Position numbers and translations under genes: made by a program | The notes under the pieces: generated by a model | The model's input: the letters and a program-made list of their open reading frames with translations, nothing else | The model's database searches: none | What the model was told of the DNA's origin: nothing | Shown here: positions 46,178-58,924 of the stretch, in pieces | How positions within the stretch are numbered: the stretch's first letter is position 1 | How the letters are laid out: every line of letters begins with the position of its first letter | Source: Pseudopyrenochaeta lycopersici | Lineage: Eukaryota; Ascomycota; Dothideomycetes; Pleosporales; Pseudopyrenochaetaceae | Assembly: GCA_003313425.1 (NCBI GenBank) | Contig: NHZP01000009.1 | Location: 682,001 to 746,000, forward strand | DNA length: 64,000 nucleotides | Direction of reading: 5' to 3'

Positions 46178-47155
46178 CGGTTGTGCGCCCTCGCTGACTG
46201 CGAGGTAGCGTCCCCACTCCACGCGTCGAGTGAAGGAACGTCCGCTGCCCGCGCACAATGTCACAATGACGCGTCCGGAATGAAGACCGGGGCAGTCGAA
46301 GCAATGACGCTTCGCCTCTCCAGGTTGTAGATGAGATAAGGAAGTGCTCATGGAAGGTTAGCATATGTAAGTAACATTATCAGAACAATCGAGCGTCGCT
46401 AACAACAAAAAAGGCTGATAAACTACCCATTCTTACCACGACCCAATCTCGCTTCAATGAAGAGCCAAAACAGTCTTTTCGAATATCATGAATGCTCGAT
46501 CATTGGTCTGGGGAGCTCTATTCTAGTTTCAATCACGACTCAGAGTTGATGGGTTGTCGAAGAATGGCTATTGTCAAGAATCAACGTTGCGACACTTTCT
46601 AAGTGCAGTCCTAGGCTGACAACGAAATGCAAATTGTTTGAGCTTGTACTCACCAGCTAGTCTCTCGTTAAAGTCAAGCTGGGGTTAAATTGTGCTCTTA
46701 CATGCTTTCCTGTGCTAACCTGGAGTGATGCCTTTGATCCCATGTGTAGCTTCATTGACTCTACTCGAAGTCGATATATGCTGGAAAGTTCAGCTACACA
46801 AAAGAACTTTAGCAGAACATCAAACTGACCAAAGCCTATCATACTGTACTACAGCCTACCTGATCGTAATTGCCGTAACTACTCCTTCGGATCCGAATCT
46901 TGATAAATCACCGATGTGCTTACCTCCCCCTTCACATTTCCCCCCTTCCCAATCAAATCCTCGATCCCCAACAATCTATACAATTCCGAACCCCAAGACC
47001 CAGAAAACCACGAAATATAAGTCTGCGTGTCTCCCGCCCTCCATGTGCCTTTGTTCTGAAAGTTGCGCCCCCGGCCGATGTCGGGTTCCGCTTCCGAGAA
47101 AGAGTGAACCTCATCTACTAAAGAAGCGGTCCGGTTTTGCAGTTTGACATTTGAC
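46178..47155. other. about 1-kb intergenic stretch, nothing recognised
   Basis: 3' flank of eRF1 and promoter of prephenate dehydratase. Frames at 46657-47157 are short. No TATA box or RNA gene is evident. Confidence 0.5.
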
Positions 47156-48482
47156 ATGATTGCTCGGCACGCCGGCGATATGGCTGAGAGTGAGAGGCCT
47201 GTTGTTGCTTTTCTGGGACCTGAGGGGAGTTATACGCATCAGGTTCGTTTTTGTTTTTTGCTTAAGTTACTCTGATGGTGGAGGTTGGGGTTCGGTTTTT
47301 GACCTTCTTTTTCCGATTGTTCATTTCGCTTTTGGGACTGGGTTGTTGGAGTATGGAGCTTGCGATTTCGATCATGAATCAAATTCTACGCTGCGGAGTT
47401 TGTCAAGTTATTTACATCATCGTTGTTGTTTCTGGCCGTTGAGCGCTTTTCTTCTGTGCATCTCTTTATTAAGTGTATCATGGGAATTCGTCTTTGCTCA
47501 CACTTTCTCACAGGCAACCCTCGATGCGTTCAAGGCAACAGACGTCACTATATCGCCACAAGTCACGATAGAAGATGTTTTCGCCGCTGTGCAAAATGGT
47601 ACAGCATACCGAGGAGTCGTCCCTTTTGAGAACAGCAGCAATGGCAGCGTGGTTTTCACTCTGGATCTTTTCGCCGATCTGCACGGCAAGTACCCGGACA
47701 TTCTCGTCTGCGGCGAGAGCTATGTCTCTGTGCGGCACTGTCTCCTAGGCTACGCACCTTTGAAAAAGGAGGAAGAATTGAGTCAAAACGAAGCGCAGAG
47801 CGTGTCGGCGACAGAAAAAGATGCATCAGGGCAAGAAACCGCGCATCCAATCCGTGACATTTCTAAGATCAAGACACTATACTCCCACCCCCAGGCATGG
47901 GGCCAATGCAAAGTCTTCCTAACCACCTACCTCAAGCACTGCGAGCGCCGCGATGTATCCTCCACATCACGCGCGGCCGAACTTGTCAGCGAGGACAAAT
48001 CCGGCGAGTCTGCAGCGCTATCCAGCATAATCGCCGCGGACATGTTCGGCTTGGACGTGCTGGCGAAGAGCATAAACGACCGCGTGGGGAACACCACACG
48101 CTTCCTCGTCATCCGGCGGGGTGCCGCAGCGAGCAATGGTAGTGAAAGCAGTACGCCCACGTCACCAAGCGCATCAGCGAAGCCAACCAGCGGGCAAGAA
48201 GACGGAAAGAGCCTGGTCACATTCACTGTCGACCACTCTAACCCAGGCGCCCTCGCGCACTGCCTGGCTGCGTTCGAGACGTACGGGCTCAACCTGACGA
48301 GCATCAACACGCGGCCGAGCGGGGTGCAGAATTGGAATTACGTCTTCTTTGTTGAATTCAAGGGCCGCAAGGAGGACGGGGATGATGACTGTGCTGTCAA
48401 CAAGGCGTTGAGGGATCTGGGCCGCGTGTGCAGGGGGTACAGATGGCTGGGCAGCTGGGAGAACAGGCTGCCTGCGTCGTAG
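47156..48482 (+). CDS. PHA2: prephenate dehydratase
   Basis: Two exons (47156-47242 and 47514-48482) give 351 residues. The enzyme converts prephenate to phenylpyruvate in phenylalanine synthesis. The join rebuilds the signature FLGPEGSYTHQATLDAF. Further motifs are GVVPFENSSNGSV, a YSHPQAWGQC segment, SAALSSIIAADMFGLDVLA and the catalytic NTTRFLVI (Thr-Arg-Phe). The C-terminal ACT domain shows PGALAHCLAAFETYGLNL and SINTRPSG, the phenylalanine-binding site for feedback control. The 271-base intron is long for this window. It also lies in an open but meaningless frame, so a read-through model would be wrong. The ATG at 47180 is an in-frame alternative start, closer to the usual N-terminus. 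Confidence 0.94.
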
Positions 48483-48530
48483 GGGAGGGGTTTTGGGAGG
48501 AGTCAGAGGATTGGGGGGGGGGGGGGGAGG
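48483..48530 (+). repeat. G-tract cluster with G15 run
   Basis: Starting right after the PHA2 stop, G-tracts of 4, 4 and 3 lead to an uninterrupted G15 at 48513-48527 and then GG. In the transcript this 3' region could form a G-quadruplex. Homopolymers of this length also invite sequencing error. Confidence 0.75.
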
Positions 48531-49101
48531 GAAGAGATGTAAGACTGTCACGAGAGCAGTAAAATGACTGATATCTTCTATTGAAGGCGAACAGATTACG
48601 TTGGAATGACTTTGAGATTTGGTGGCTTGTCTGGTGGCTGCAATGCCATGAGCGAAACGGCTCCAACAGGGAGTTTTGAAATGAGAGGTATGACTAAAAG
48701 GCCAGGCACGACATGGACATAAAGCTGTGAATTCAAGGTTCCTTGTTGAGATTAGCTCACCCATGCAGTCCTTTCAATACGAGTCAAAACAAGGCTGTAC
48801 GCTATTTTGTCTAGACACGGCTGATGATATGGCACAAATATAAAAAGATGTCAAATAGTGTATTGTGCGCTAGAGAGCCAATGATTGCTAGGCCATGACT
48901 ACCATCTGGTTTGGTAAATCACTACCACACAGCAAGTCTATGAGCATGCCTTCGTATCCTTTTTGTTGATGATGATGTTGTATGACTATATTCAGCATAA
49001 GTCAACCCAAGTCGATGACTCCACCACCACATGTAGGTCACATTGGTGCCTATTCCAAGCCAATCGGTGACTCTTTTGTACCCCGGAAATGCGAAAATAA
49101 T
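48483..49101. other. convergent intergenic stretch with a G-tract
   Basis: 3' flanks of PHA2 and the seryl-tRNA synthetase gene. A run of 15 G lies at 48513-48527, preceded by GGGG, GGGG and GGG tracts from 48482 on. No gene is seen. Confidence 0.55.
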
Positions 49102-50715
49102 CTATTTCGTTCGGACTGGGATAGGCTTCTCGTCTTTGGGCGCTCTCCACTCCTTTACGAAAGGCAGAAACTCGGGCTGACCTGGGATGTATTTCCTCAA
49201 TACTTCGGGTACGTTGAAACCTTCGGGAGTTTGGTAATTCTCGAGAATGCAGCAGAGAGTTCGCTCGGTTGCACAAACTGAGTAGAAGCATTAGCAAGTG
49301 TGCAAAATCATACGGCTGCACCAGGGCATGAAAGCATAAGGGGATGGACAGAGCTAGACATACGTGTTCCGTTCAGTGCATGAACATATTCCTTGCGTGT
49401 CGCGTTCAGCTTCTTAACGCCGTGTCGAATCTCCAGTTCACGAGTCTGGTAGTCTGTGCAGTTGGAGATGGAGACGAGCTCCTTGTACTCGCCGCCGCCA
49501 GTAACTGGGAACCACGCTTCAAGATCCCGCTTCATCGCAGCCGCATTATCTTAATAGCGTTAGCCGTATCTTGTTGTCATGAAGAGCATTGTCACTCACT
49601 TAACGCTCCAGAAACAATAGCAACGACCTGATACGGCAATCCCAGGCTCTGGTAGAACTCCTCAGACGTGGCAAGCATCTCATCAAATGCCTCCCATGAC
49701 TTCTCAGGATGGGTGATGAGGAATTGCTCAACCTTTTCAAACTGGTGTATCCTGAAAATGCCCCACGCATCCTTGCCATGCGAACCAGCCTCTTTTCTGA
49801 AGTTTGTAGAGTATCCCGCATACTTGATTGGCAGTTGGTCACCCTGTAGCCATTCCTCTGAATGTAGCGCAGAGATTGGCTGTTCAGACGTCGCAATGAG
49901 GTACTTATCTGTCTCAGGCTTATCCTTGCTCTCGGTCACCTTGTACAACTCCTCATCGAAATCGGAGAGTTGGGCCGTTTTGGCCATTTGGTCGCGTAGC
50001 ATGAAAAATGGAGGCTGGTTGGGTGTGTAGCCTTTGTTGAAGAGGAACTCGAGGCCGTAGTTGATGAGCGCAAGGTTGAGGAAGAGACCATAGCCTGTGA
50101 GACAGTAGCCCCTGTGTCCGACGATCTTCACGCCGCGCTCAGGGTCGTAGCCGTTGAGTCGTGTGAGGACGCCATGGTGGGGAATACCATCCTTCTTGAA
50201 CTCTGCTTTCCTGTCCTCAGGCGCCCATGTCTTTATTACTGCGTTGTTGTCCTCATTGTCTGACACTGGAACGTCCTTGTGCACGTAGTTTCCTATGCTC
50301 TTAACCTTAGCATTAAGCTTCTTCAGCTTCTCATTCGCCTCCTCTTCCTTGACCTTCTTGTCCTCCTGGAGCTTCTTCATCTCAGCAATGAGATCGTCGG
50401 CATTCTCCTTGGCCTTCTTTTTCTGCCCCACTTGCTTCTGTATGGCATTGATATTCGAGCCGATTTGTGTTGCGGCATATTGTGTCTGGCGGTGGTCTTC
50501 GAAGTCTGCAATGACCTCGTCTACAATCTCAAGGGGCGCGTGTCGCTTTCTTTGTGAGTCCCGAATCTTCTCTGGGTCGCCGCCGCGCTCCTTGATGAAG
50601 TCGTTGCTGTTACCCCTCCACGTTAGCAAATGTTGTGAATATTGCGCGTTATGCACATTATGCTCTAATAAAAAGTGTTTCCAGAATCCTAAGAGCCGAC
50701 TTACATGTCCAACAT
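49102..50715 (-). CDS. SES1: cytosolic seryl-tRNA synthetase
   Basis: Four exons (50715-50705, 50606-49600, 49549-49364, 49277-49102) give 459 residues. The first exon has only 11 coding bases and its join gives the classic MLDINDFIKERGGDPEKIRDSQ start. The long helical arm that grips tRNA-Ser follows (VGQKKKAKENADDLIAEMKK, with many Lys and Glu). Class II motifs are present: motif 2 FRKEAGSHGKDAWGIFRIHQF, the serine-site CTDYQTRELEIRHG, and motif 3 NGTLCATERTLCCILENYQ, rebuilt across the last intron. The C-terminal tail (KDEKPIPVRTK) fits the cytosolic enzyme, and there is no mitochondrial presequence. Confidence 0.96.
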
Positions 50716-51487
50716 CTTGTTTTACTCTCTAAACCAGACAGTGAAGGCGGTGGAATTGATCTTGTGCAGAAAGCCGTTTCGCAACGACTCACAATTGTGG
50801 TGTCGTTTGAGTCAGGGACCAGGTTGGTCTGTGCTATGGCGGGGCAAGTGTGGCGTTGTCTGTGGCTGAGTTCGTATCCAGGGGCTCACGATAAGGGCAC
50901 GAAAAGGCAAAGGGAACGCGGCGCAAGTGGGTCTGACGAGCCTCGAGCTTCCCAGAAGAGCAGGTTGACCTCAACGTGTAGAATACGGTGGCTTTCCTGT
51001 CCAAGCTTCAGAGCTGCCTAATCAAGGTCATGGGGTGGTCGGTGCAGTGCATGTGGAGCTTCCTGCTGGGTCGAGATGCAGGGGAGACGGAAGCAGAAGA
51101 ATGTGAAGAACAAATTCAAGGTCTCATCTTCGAGTCGGAAGTATAATCTATTGAGCTAAGCAGACATGGCCGTGAAGCATCGTAAGAAAATACCGCATAA
51201 CGCCCATAATACCTCCACTCGAATACCATTACGCCATTATACCTCCGTAGAGGGGGCCAGCAGCAATATTGTAACAAAAGCAAGGCCAATTGACCGTCTA
51301 TACCGTCTACACCGTGAAATCGTATATCGAACATGGTCTCCTCGAAGCCAGAATGCTTCATAGGATGCTGCAGCCGAGCATCTGTTTCTCTCTTCGCTTC
51401 TTTCTCCCCTCCAGTTCGCTGATGGTTTCTTCCAGCTTATCCACAGATGTGCCTCGTCGAACGCACGCACGTCAGCAAAGAAAGTCT
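50716..51487. other. intergenic, nothing recognised
   Basis: Promoter of the seryl-tRNA synthetase gene (read leftward) and 3' flank of Rheb. The AT-rich part at 51180-51300 has short frames on both strands without family features. Confidence 0.5.
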
Positions 51488-52353
51488 TTACATGACCACA
51501 CACTTGCCGCCAGCAGCGGGCTCACCAGGATTCTGGCTCTTCTCCACCTCGGCAATCATGAGCTCAAAACCCTTTTGCACGTTCTCATTATACCGCGCGC
51601 TGGCCTCAGTCCAGGCGCATTTGAATTCTGCAGCCAGAGCGCGGCCGTCTTCGGGAGTGACCTGGCGTTGTTCTGGGCGGAGATCGGACTTGTTGCCTAC
51701 GATGACGAGGGGAACCCATTCGACAGCCTAAAGATGGCGGTCAGCAATAGTAAAGCTTGGTGGTGTGGACGGCAGGGACTGGTGACTCACAAGGTGATTC
51801 AGAATCTTGTCGCGGATAATGCGTGCCATTTCGAAGCTCTGCTTGCTGGCAACCGAGTAGACAATCATATAGCCATGGATGCCAATGAAGTGTTTCGAAT
51901 TGAGGATACTATATTCATCCTGATAAACAGTAGTCGAGTCAGTGGGGTTCTCATAAACAGCCTCAGCTGCACGATTCTCATACGCAAACAAACATGTGCA
52001 ATTGGTGTGGTGGTGCTGATGCAACATGTAAATGATGGAGATGGGGCGTGGATCTTGCGACGCGATGCGGGGAGAGAGGAAAACTCATGTACCTGCCCAG
52101 CCGTATCGATAATCTCTGTTGCAAAGTCCTGGTTCTTATACCGAATCATCTTGCTGAAAGTATTCTCAATGGTCGGATAGTAGCTGTCGACAAAGTGGCC
52201 GTCGACGAATTGCACCGTGAGACTTGACTTGCCTGTACGCAGCTCCATCAGTTACTTGTGCTTGGTGCATGTGAAGACCAACAAATGGAGGCGGCACTCA
52301 CCGACAGCTCTGCTGCCCACAATGGCCATCTTTCTTTGCTTGGGCGCCGGCAT
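51488..52353 (-). CDS. RHB1: Rheb-type small GTPase upstream of TOR
   Basis: Four exons (52353-52302, 52232-52093, 51919-51791, 51727-51488) give 186 residues. Rheb activates TORC1 when bound to GTP and is switched off by the TSC complex. The P loop GSRAVGKSS has Arg where Ras has Gly, a Rheb hallmark. The switch I effector loop is DSYYPTIENTF, switch II DTAGQDEYS, the base-binding motif NKSD, and the EASA loop follows. The C-terminus is a farnesylation box CVVM, so it should sit on endomembranes. All four joins keep frame. The second intron (173 nt) splits exactly after DTAGQ. Confidence 0.96.
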
Positions 52354-53663
52354 CTTGCTGCTGGCTTTTTGCGAAGGGCGTGAAGAAGCTGCTCGACTCG
52401 CCAGTGTACAAGTTTCGCGGTTGCCGTCCACCGCTGAGACGTCGTAGCTGCCTAAGATGCGTTTGGACCTGCCGATTTTCTGAATGCAGCTAGCTTAGAC
52501 CACGCGTGGAGCTAGCTGTGCGATGAGACGCCGTCGAGCGGGCGGCAAGTGCACCGAGGTAGGCCAGGGAGACTTGCTATATGCTTGGGTCCAAGCGTTT
52601 TGGTCTCTCTTATTTATTTTTTTCTCGACGATTTCTACGGAGGAGAGGATTTCAAAGTCGATACCACAGCGAAGAATGCAGGGAGGGAGACGCCGGCCCA
52701 TAAAAAAAGTTCACTTCCGCGTGCTTATGCCGTCATGTCTGCGAGCAACATCCGCATCTCCAAAGTCGGGCACGAGCTGAATCGGGATTCGATTGGGTTT
52801 GAACTCAATCCGGTACCGAGAAGGGAACAGCGCATGTAGCAGGGAACGAATCCCAAGCATTCAATTTACGTGATGTCAATCATGCTGAGTCTAGCGCATG
52901 CTTACCAGCACACACCGAACAACGCCCGCGACCTTGTGAGCGATCAAGGCCAGAACATCCAGAGACCCTTCCGAGCTTCGAGAAAACTAGGCGGGTCCAA
53001 CCCTTCGCATCCCGAAGTCGCCGTTGGACACTTTTACCCGAGCTAATGACATGCGAGTCAAGGCGCATGTCTATCACATGCGCCAGTCCGGAAGTTGAAC
53101 GATTGTGTGCTTGTCAATTATACAATGGTTGCAAGATACTGCAAACAAGTGTGGATGAAGGTTGTTGTATATTATTCCGACGGCAGAACTTTTGACTTGC
53201 CGGCTGCTGCGTCACTCGGACCGCTTCCCTGGGACGGGTGCAGCCTTATGAGCACCCGGTCACCGTCTTCGATTTAGCCATTGCTAGAATACGAGCCCAG
53301 CAGGCACTCAAACTCCCAAACACAAGCATGTTTGATTCTTCCTCCTATAGACTGTGAAACATTTGCCAGCCTAAACACCACATGCTGCATGACCGGCTAT
53401 CCGCTCCTGCCCAAAATCCGGGGCACCAACCTTTTCCAAACCATATAATCCAACCGGTAATTGCTTGCATATCCATCATCTGGGGTATCGTGCTGTGACT
53501 GCAATCGTCCAAAAGACAAACGCCTGTGACAAAAAAAAGACGGCCGCTTGCTGCCCAATAGTAATCAAACCCGGGCCCGAAATGGACCGAAGAAACCCTG
53601 TGATTTGTATGCCCTTGGAACGGCACAACAACATCAGCCTACTGTGCATGTAAAACAGCCTGT
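52354..53663. other. 1.3-kb intergenic stretch, nothing recognised
   Basis: Promoter of Rheb (read leftward) and 3' flank of WAPL. Small overlapping frames at 52495-52839, 53095-53277 and 53345-53676 have no motif. No RNA gene is evident. Confidence 0.5.
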
Positions 53664-56600
53664 TCAAGTCTTCCATTTCTGGAGATTCTCAACAACCAGC
53701 ATGAGCCGCGCGGTGTAGTTCTGCCACGTCTCTTGGCCCTCTTCTCCTTCGAACTGTTCGGCTTTCCTGTCAACGTGCTCGTGAAAACGAACAAACTCTT
53801 GGATCTTATCGATGAGAATATCGAGCTGCTGATCTGGAAGTTGTGAACGGATCTTGGCCCTCATAGACGCATTCAGGCAGAGATTGCCAAGCAGCACAGT
53901 GAGGTATCCGACCGCAACCCCAGAATGAGATTCTTCCATTGAATCAGCCTGAGACGGATTAGCATTGCATCAGCCCGAGCGATCAACTGCGAACATACCT
54001 GAGAAGCACGCTCTGACCCATTGAGGAAGACCTTGACCAGGGTGCTGATCATTTGCGCGCCGTCATCAACGTTCAGTCTGGCTTCATCGTTAAACTCCGC
54101 AAGATTAATCATAGCGCCCAAACTGAGGATCAAAGTCTCAAGGACTTCAGCACGCTGTTCTGGCTTGATCCCGGTATCAAGTAGTTCAAACTTGCGTGTG
54201 ATAGATGACACGAGAGGCTGCACAAAAGTAGATCCCGAGAATGGTTGGCAAGCCTTTGGCTTGTTGTTGGTGAGATTCATGCAGAGCTTTACAGCCAGTA
54301 TAGTCGATACCGCATTTTCAGGTAGGAAAAAAACAGGTAGACAATTTGCTAAGTGCTGCAGCGTCCCTGTAGGCCATGCCGGTGGCTTCTGCTTAGCACT
54401 AGAAACGGCTTCTAGAGTTGAAATGACCAAGTCGAGCACTAGGATATCTTGCGACGATCCTGTACCGGATTTCAAGCGTTCGGCGGGGTGTAGAGCGACA
54501 TCAACAAGCTTGGAAATCTCATCTTGGTTAACGAACAATGCGTTGCTGCCAGCGCCTCGCATGCCAACCACGAGCGACTCAAGGGCTTTCAACGCTACGA
54601 GCTGTGGCGATACTTTTCCAGGTTTCGCTGAGGCCCATATAGAGGAATTTTGTACCAATATTCGCAACTTCTCGACCGACTCCTGCGCAATCTTGGACAA
54701 ATTTGTCTTGCGATCCTTGGCAATCCTTTGGATATCCATGACATTACTTGAGAGGTTGATCAGGGTACTAATGATGCCAGAGCCATGGATTTGATCGAGA
54801 AGTGTGTACGTAGGATTGGTTTCGAGAATGAAGATAAAAGCCATAGCGGTGGCAAAGTCGAATACTATCTCGCCGTTGGAGGATGTATTTTTGAAGAACT
54901 CGTGGGCTAGGGATGAATCCAGGAGCTGGCTAGCAAAGTTATGATCGGCCATCTTCGTGCAAAGGTCCATCATTGCGCTACGTCTTACGCTATTAACCGA
55001 TTTGCTGGAGATATCGTCGATCGACGTTTGCGTTTCCCATTGGAATGCGGTTTGTTGTCCTCGTCTCTTGAGCTCATGTCGGGCCCGCACCTGGCTCGAT
55101 AGGTCCTCTTCGTCTTCGGTAACATTGTCCCTCTCAAGGCCTAAATTATCGTCTAGATCCATTGAGATAAGAAAATCATCCTCAGGATTCGCTTCCTGCA
55201 AATAGGACCGCACATTTGCATATGTGTGTCTCTGACGTTGTCCGAAGATAGAAGGGGCTTGCGAGGTCTGAGAGTCTACCGCTACCTCAATGTCAACATC
55301 CATATTGTCGGATGGATTGTCAGCAGAAGGACGGATTGCTTGAGATTTTTGAGCTAAACGCCCATTAGCACTATGCTCTCTGGGCTCTTCGTCACTCGCA
55401 CTATCCTCATCCTCGTCCTCATCAGAGCTGGTTTCGGCTCGCTTGATTGTGTCAATGAGTCTAGTTTTGCGGGCCTGGGCACCGTAAGTGAGATCAGACT
55501 TTGATCTTGCCAGAGCTCCAAGAAGAGACTTTGGCTTTCCGTCATTCAATTGCAGCGCAGAGATTCTGGGCATTGGCGTAGTCCCAATTGGCGACTCGCC
55601 CAACAAACTGCTGAAGAGAGCCTTCTGGCGTGGGGTGACGGAGCCCGAAGTGGTGGTCTTCGGAGCCCGAGCAGGTGTCGTCGACGAATCCAGAATTTCG
55701 TACATGGTTGCGTCTTCCAATGCCGCGACCTCAGGCGATTCAGAGATAGGGGATGGCTGAGGTTGTTGGCGTCCAGGGAGCATGCTATTCAACGTGGCCG
55801 GTGATGATTGACCCTTAGCAATTGTCGGTCGGGAAAGCACAGGTACAGTGCGCACCCGCGTCCTTTTGGGTTTGTTGATTACCGATGTTTGAGGCTGAGT
55901 CTCGGCCGTTGAAGCCCTTGTGGTTCGATCCGGTGATCTGTGTCGTGGAGACGTGGAATTTTCATTCTTTTGGTATTTGCGACTACGTTGCGGCCATGAA
56001 GTCTCTTGCTTCCGCTCCTCAACCGGCTTTACAGTGGATACAGAGGAGACGGAGCCCTGACGTTTCCGCTTCTTTGACGCGTTCGAATCATCAGATTCTG
56101 CAGATTCGTTGTGTAAGAGACCAACCGCCGATGCATTGGTTTTCGCTAGTCTCTTTGTTGTGCTTGCCGGAGGCTGTCGTAACGATTTTGGTTTTGGCAC
56201 CGGGGCGTCTTCGTCTGAAAGAGGTATGTCAAAGACTTCTAAACTTTCCGATGCTTTCGCTGGGCGCTTTTCCAATGCCTTTCGTGATGGCGGTAAGGCG
56301 ATTGCCTTCTTGATACTGGGGGCCTTGGGTATAGACAGCGAAGGAGTCGCTGCCCTTGAAAGTTTTGACACCGCCTCATGCACCGCTTCTTTATCCTTTG
56401 TGCCCTCTTTGGGTTTTTCTGTAGGCTGGGGTGTCTTTCCACGCCGTAACTGGGGCGCAATCGGGGCATTAAGGGAGGGTTGCGAGGCTGGTTCTAGCTT
56501 TGACGATTGAACCGGCTTCTTTACTTTCTTCGGGGCGGAAGCTGTTGGCTTTGCGGGTTCCTTCTTGCGCGGTGGTGGTACAGCCTTGACTGGTTTAAGA

Positions 56601-56980
56601 CTCGATGTAAGAGCGTCACTGTCTGAGAGAGGTACATCGAAGTCGTCTTCGGCCTTCTGCTGCTTCGCTGATAGTTTTTGTGTGGGCTTTATCGAGCGCG
56701 TAACAACCTCGTCTTCAGATGGCACATCAAAGATATCTGGGCTGCCTGTCTTTGAACGTCCACTTCCTGTATTCCCAATGGCTCTCAGTGCGCCCATAGG
56801 TTTCTTCAGCGTCCCATTCGAGGTTGTAGTGTGTTTCCGCGGTCGCTCCGGTGAAGGCGCATCTTCATTCGAGGTCGATGCTGGTGTCCGGATGGTCGAA
56901 GGTCGCGAGGACTTGCCGTAGGTCACAACTTTCTTGCGACGGTCCGCAGAAGTAAAGTTGGAGAACATCGAGGCCGCCAT
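53664..56980 (-). CDS. WAPL-family cohesin release factor (Rad61/Wpl1)
   Basis: Two exons (56980-53999 and 53948-53664; 50-nt intron with GCTAAT branch point) give 1088 residues. WAPL with PDS5 opens the cohesin ring. The C-terminal half carries the helical-repeat WAPL domain, visible from about TAFQWETQTSIDDISSKS, then MMDLCTKMADHNFASQLLDS, TAMAFIFILETNPTY, ILVLDLVISTLEAVS and LAVKLCMNLTNNKP; it closes with GYLTVLLGNLCLN in exon 2. The N-terminal half is disordered, rich in Lys, Pro and Ser, and repeats an acidic motif three times: FDVPSEDE (84-91), FDVPLSDSD (114-122) and FDIPLSDED (250-258). Basic stretches suggest nuclear localisation. The start is the first ATG; the frame is open somewhat further upstream. 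Confidence 0.88.
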
Positions 56981-57700
56981 GTTGCGCGCGATAGTGTTGG
57001 TGCGATGCTCCGAATCGTGGTTCAAACGCGCATCATGGTGGTGGAGCGGTCGATGCAGGGCGGTAAAAAGGGCTGTACCTCATGCAGGATTCACATTGGG
57101 GCGAACCAAAAGGCCGACGCGACTCCCTCACCGTGAATGTCGGGTTGTTTGGGTATTCACGGCGAAACGGCTTTGACAGCGGGTGCCTGCACGTGCGGGA
57201 AAGACCAATGACGAAGCCGGTCAAAGTGGCTGTGGCGCAGCAGGGTCAGGGTCCTGCATTCAGATCTTTGTGCACCGCAGATACGCTAGTCCCGGACAGG
57301 TTGACCGTCATCGTCGCTCCTTCCAAACCAAGTGATGGAGTTCGCCGACGGTCACGAGCCTAGACTTGAACTCCACTTACGCCTCAAGCCCTCTTTTCAC
57401 CCTCTTATCTCGAGAGTTTATCTGCTCTTTGAATTGTTCTCTTCAATCTAGCTCACCTTTCAGGCCAATTGTGTACCCCGCTTAGAAGAATATTCGTTTA
57501 TTGCACATTGGCGAGCCCGAAGACTTCGTCTTAGATCTCCAGAACAAGGTATGCCTTACATTGCCTTGTGCATAATTGCATGTCTTTTTGAATCATCAGA
57601 GTCAGCTTCATCGTCACGGATTCATTGTCTGCATCTGATGTATATTTATTTTGACTGACTTTGTGCAGCCAACAACCCCGCACGCGACCTCGATTCCATC
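56981..57700. promoter_or_regulatory. divergent promoter WAPL / uracil phosphoribosyltransferase
   Basis: 720 bp between start codons. On the plus side a likely 5' leader intron runs 57549-57668 (donor AAG/GTATGC, GACTGAC branch-like site, acceptor TGTGCAG), inferred from splice signals alone. No gene is seen. Confidence 0.45.
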
Positions 57701-58583
<883 letters not shown>

Positions 58584-58924
58584 GCACAACTCACTTCAGT
58601 GCCATTATGAGCATTTTCTTGGGCGTAGGTTGGCTTCCGCTTGCTGTTGGGATGGATTAGCATGAATGTACGATCCAGCAAGGCAGTGTAAACAAGTCCT
58701 TGTCGGGTTCGGGTGTGAATAAATCGATTTCGCGAGCTACCGTCTGGTCACATTGCTCTGCAATGCATATCTCCAATCAAAGATCTCGATGAAAACGCCG
58801 TGAAACCTTGGTCCTATTTTTGGTATATCCTGAACGCCTTGCGAGTGAACATCCGATGGTGCCTGTTGTACAAAACCCCGCCACGGAACACACATAAATT
58901 CGGTCGCGAATGGGAGTGGAACCC
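58584..58924. other. convergent intergenic stretch
   Basis: 3' flanks of the uracil phosphoribosyltransferase gene (plus) and ELF1 (minus). Nothing else is seen. Confidence 0.5.

Noticed and set aside
47243..47513. Continuous frame through the PHA2 intron, making a 440-residue protein
   Set aside because: The frame in this stretch has no family sequence and the real start is in another frame; splicing restores the FLGPEGSYTHQATLDAF block.
56981..57025. Upstream extension of WAPL to 57025
   Set aside because: The extension begins with TTG rather than ATG; the first ATG is at 56980.
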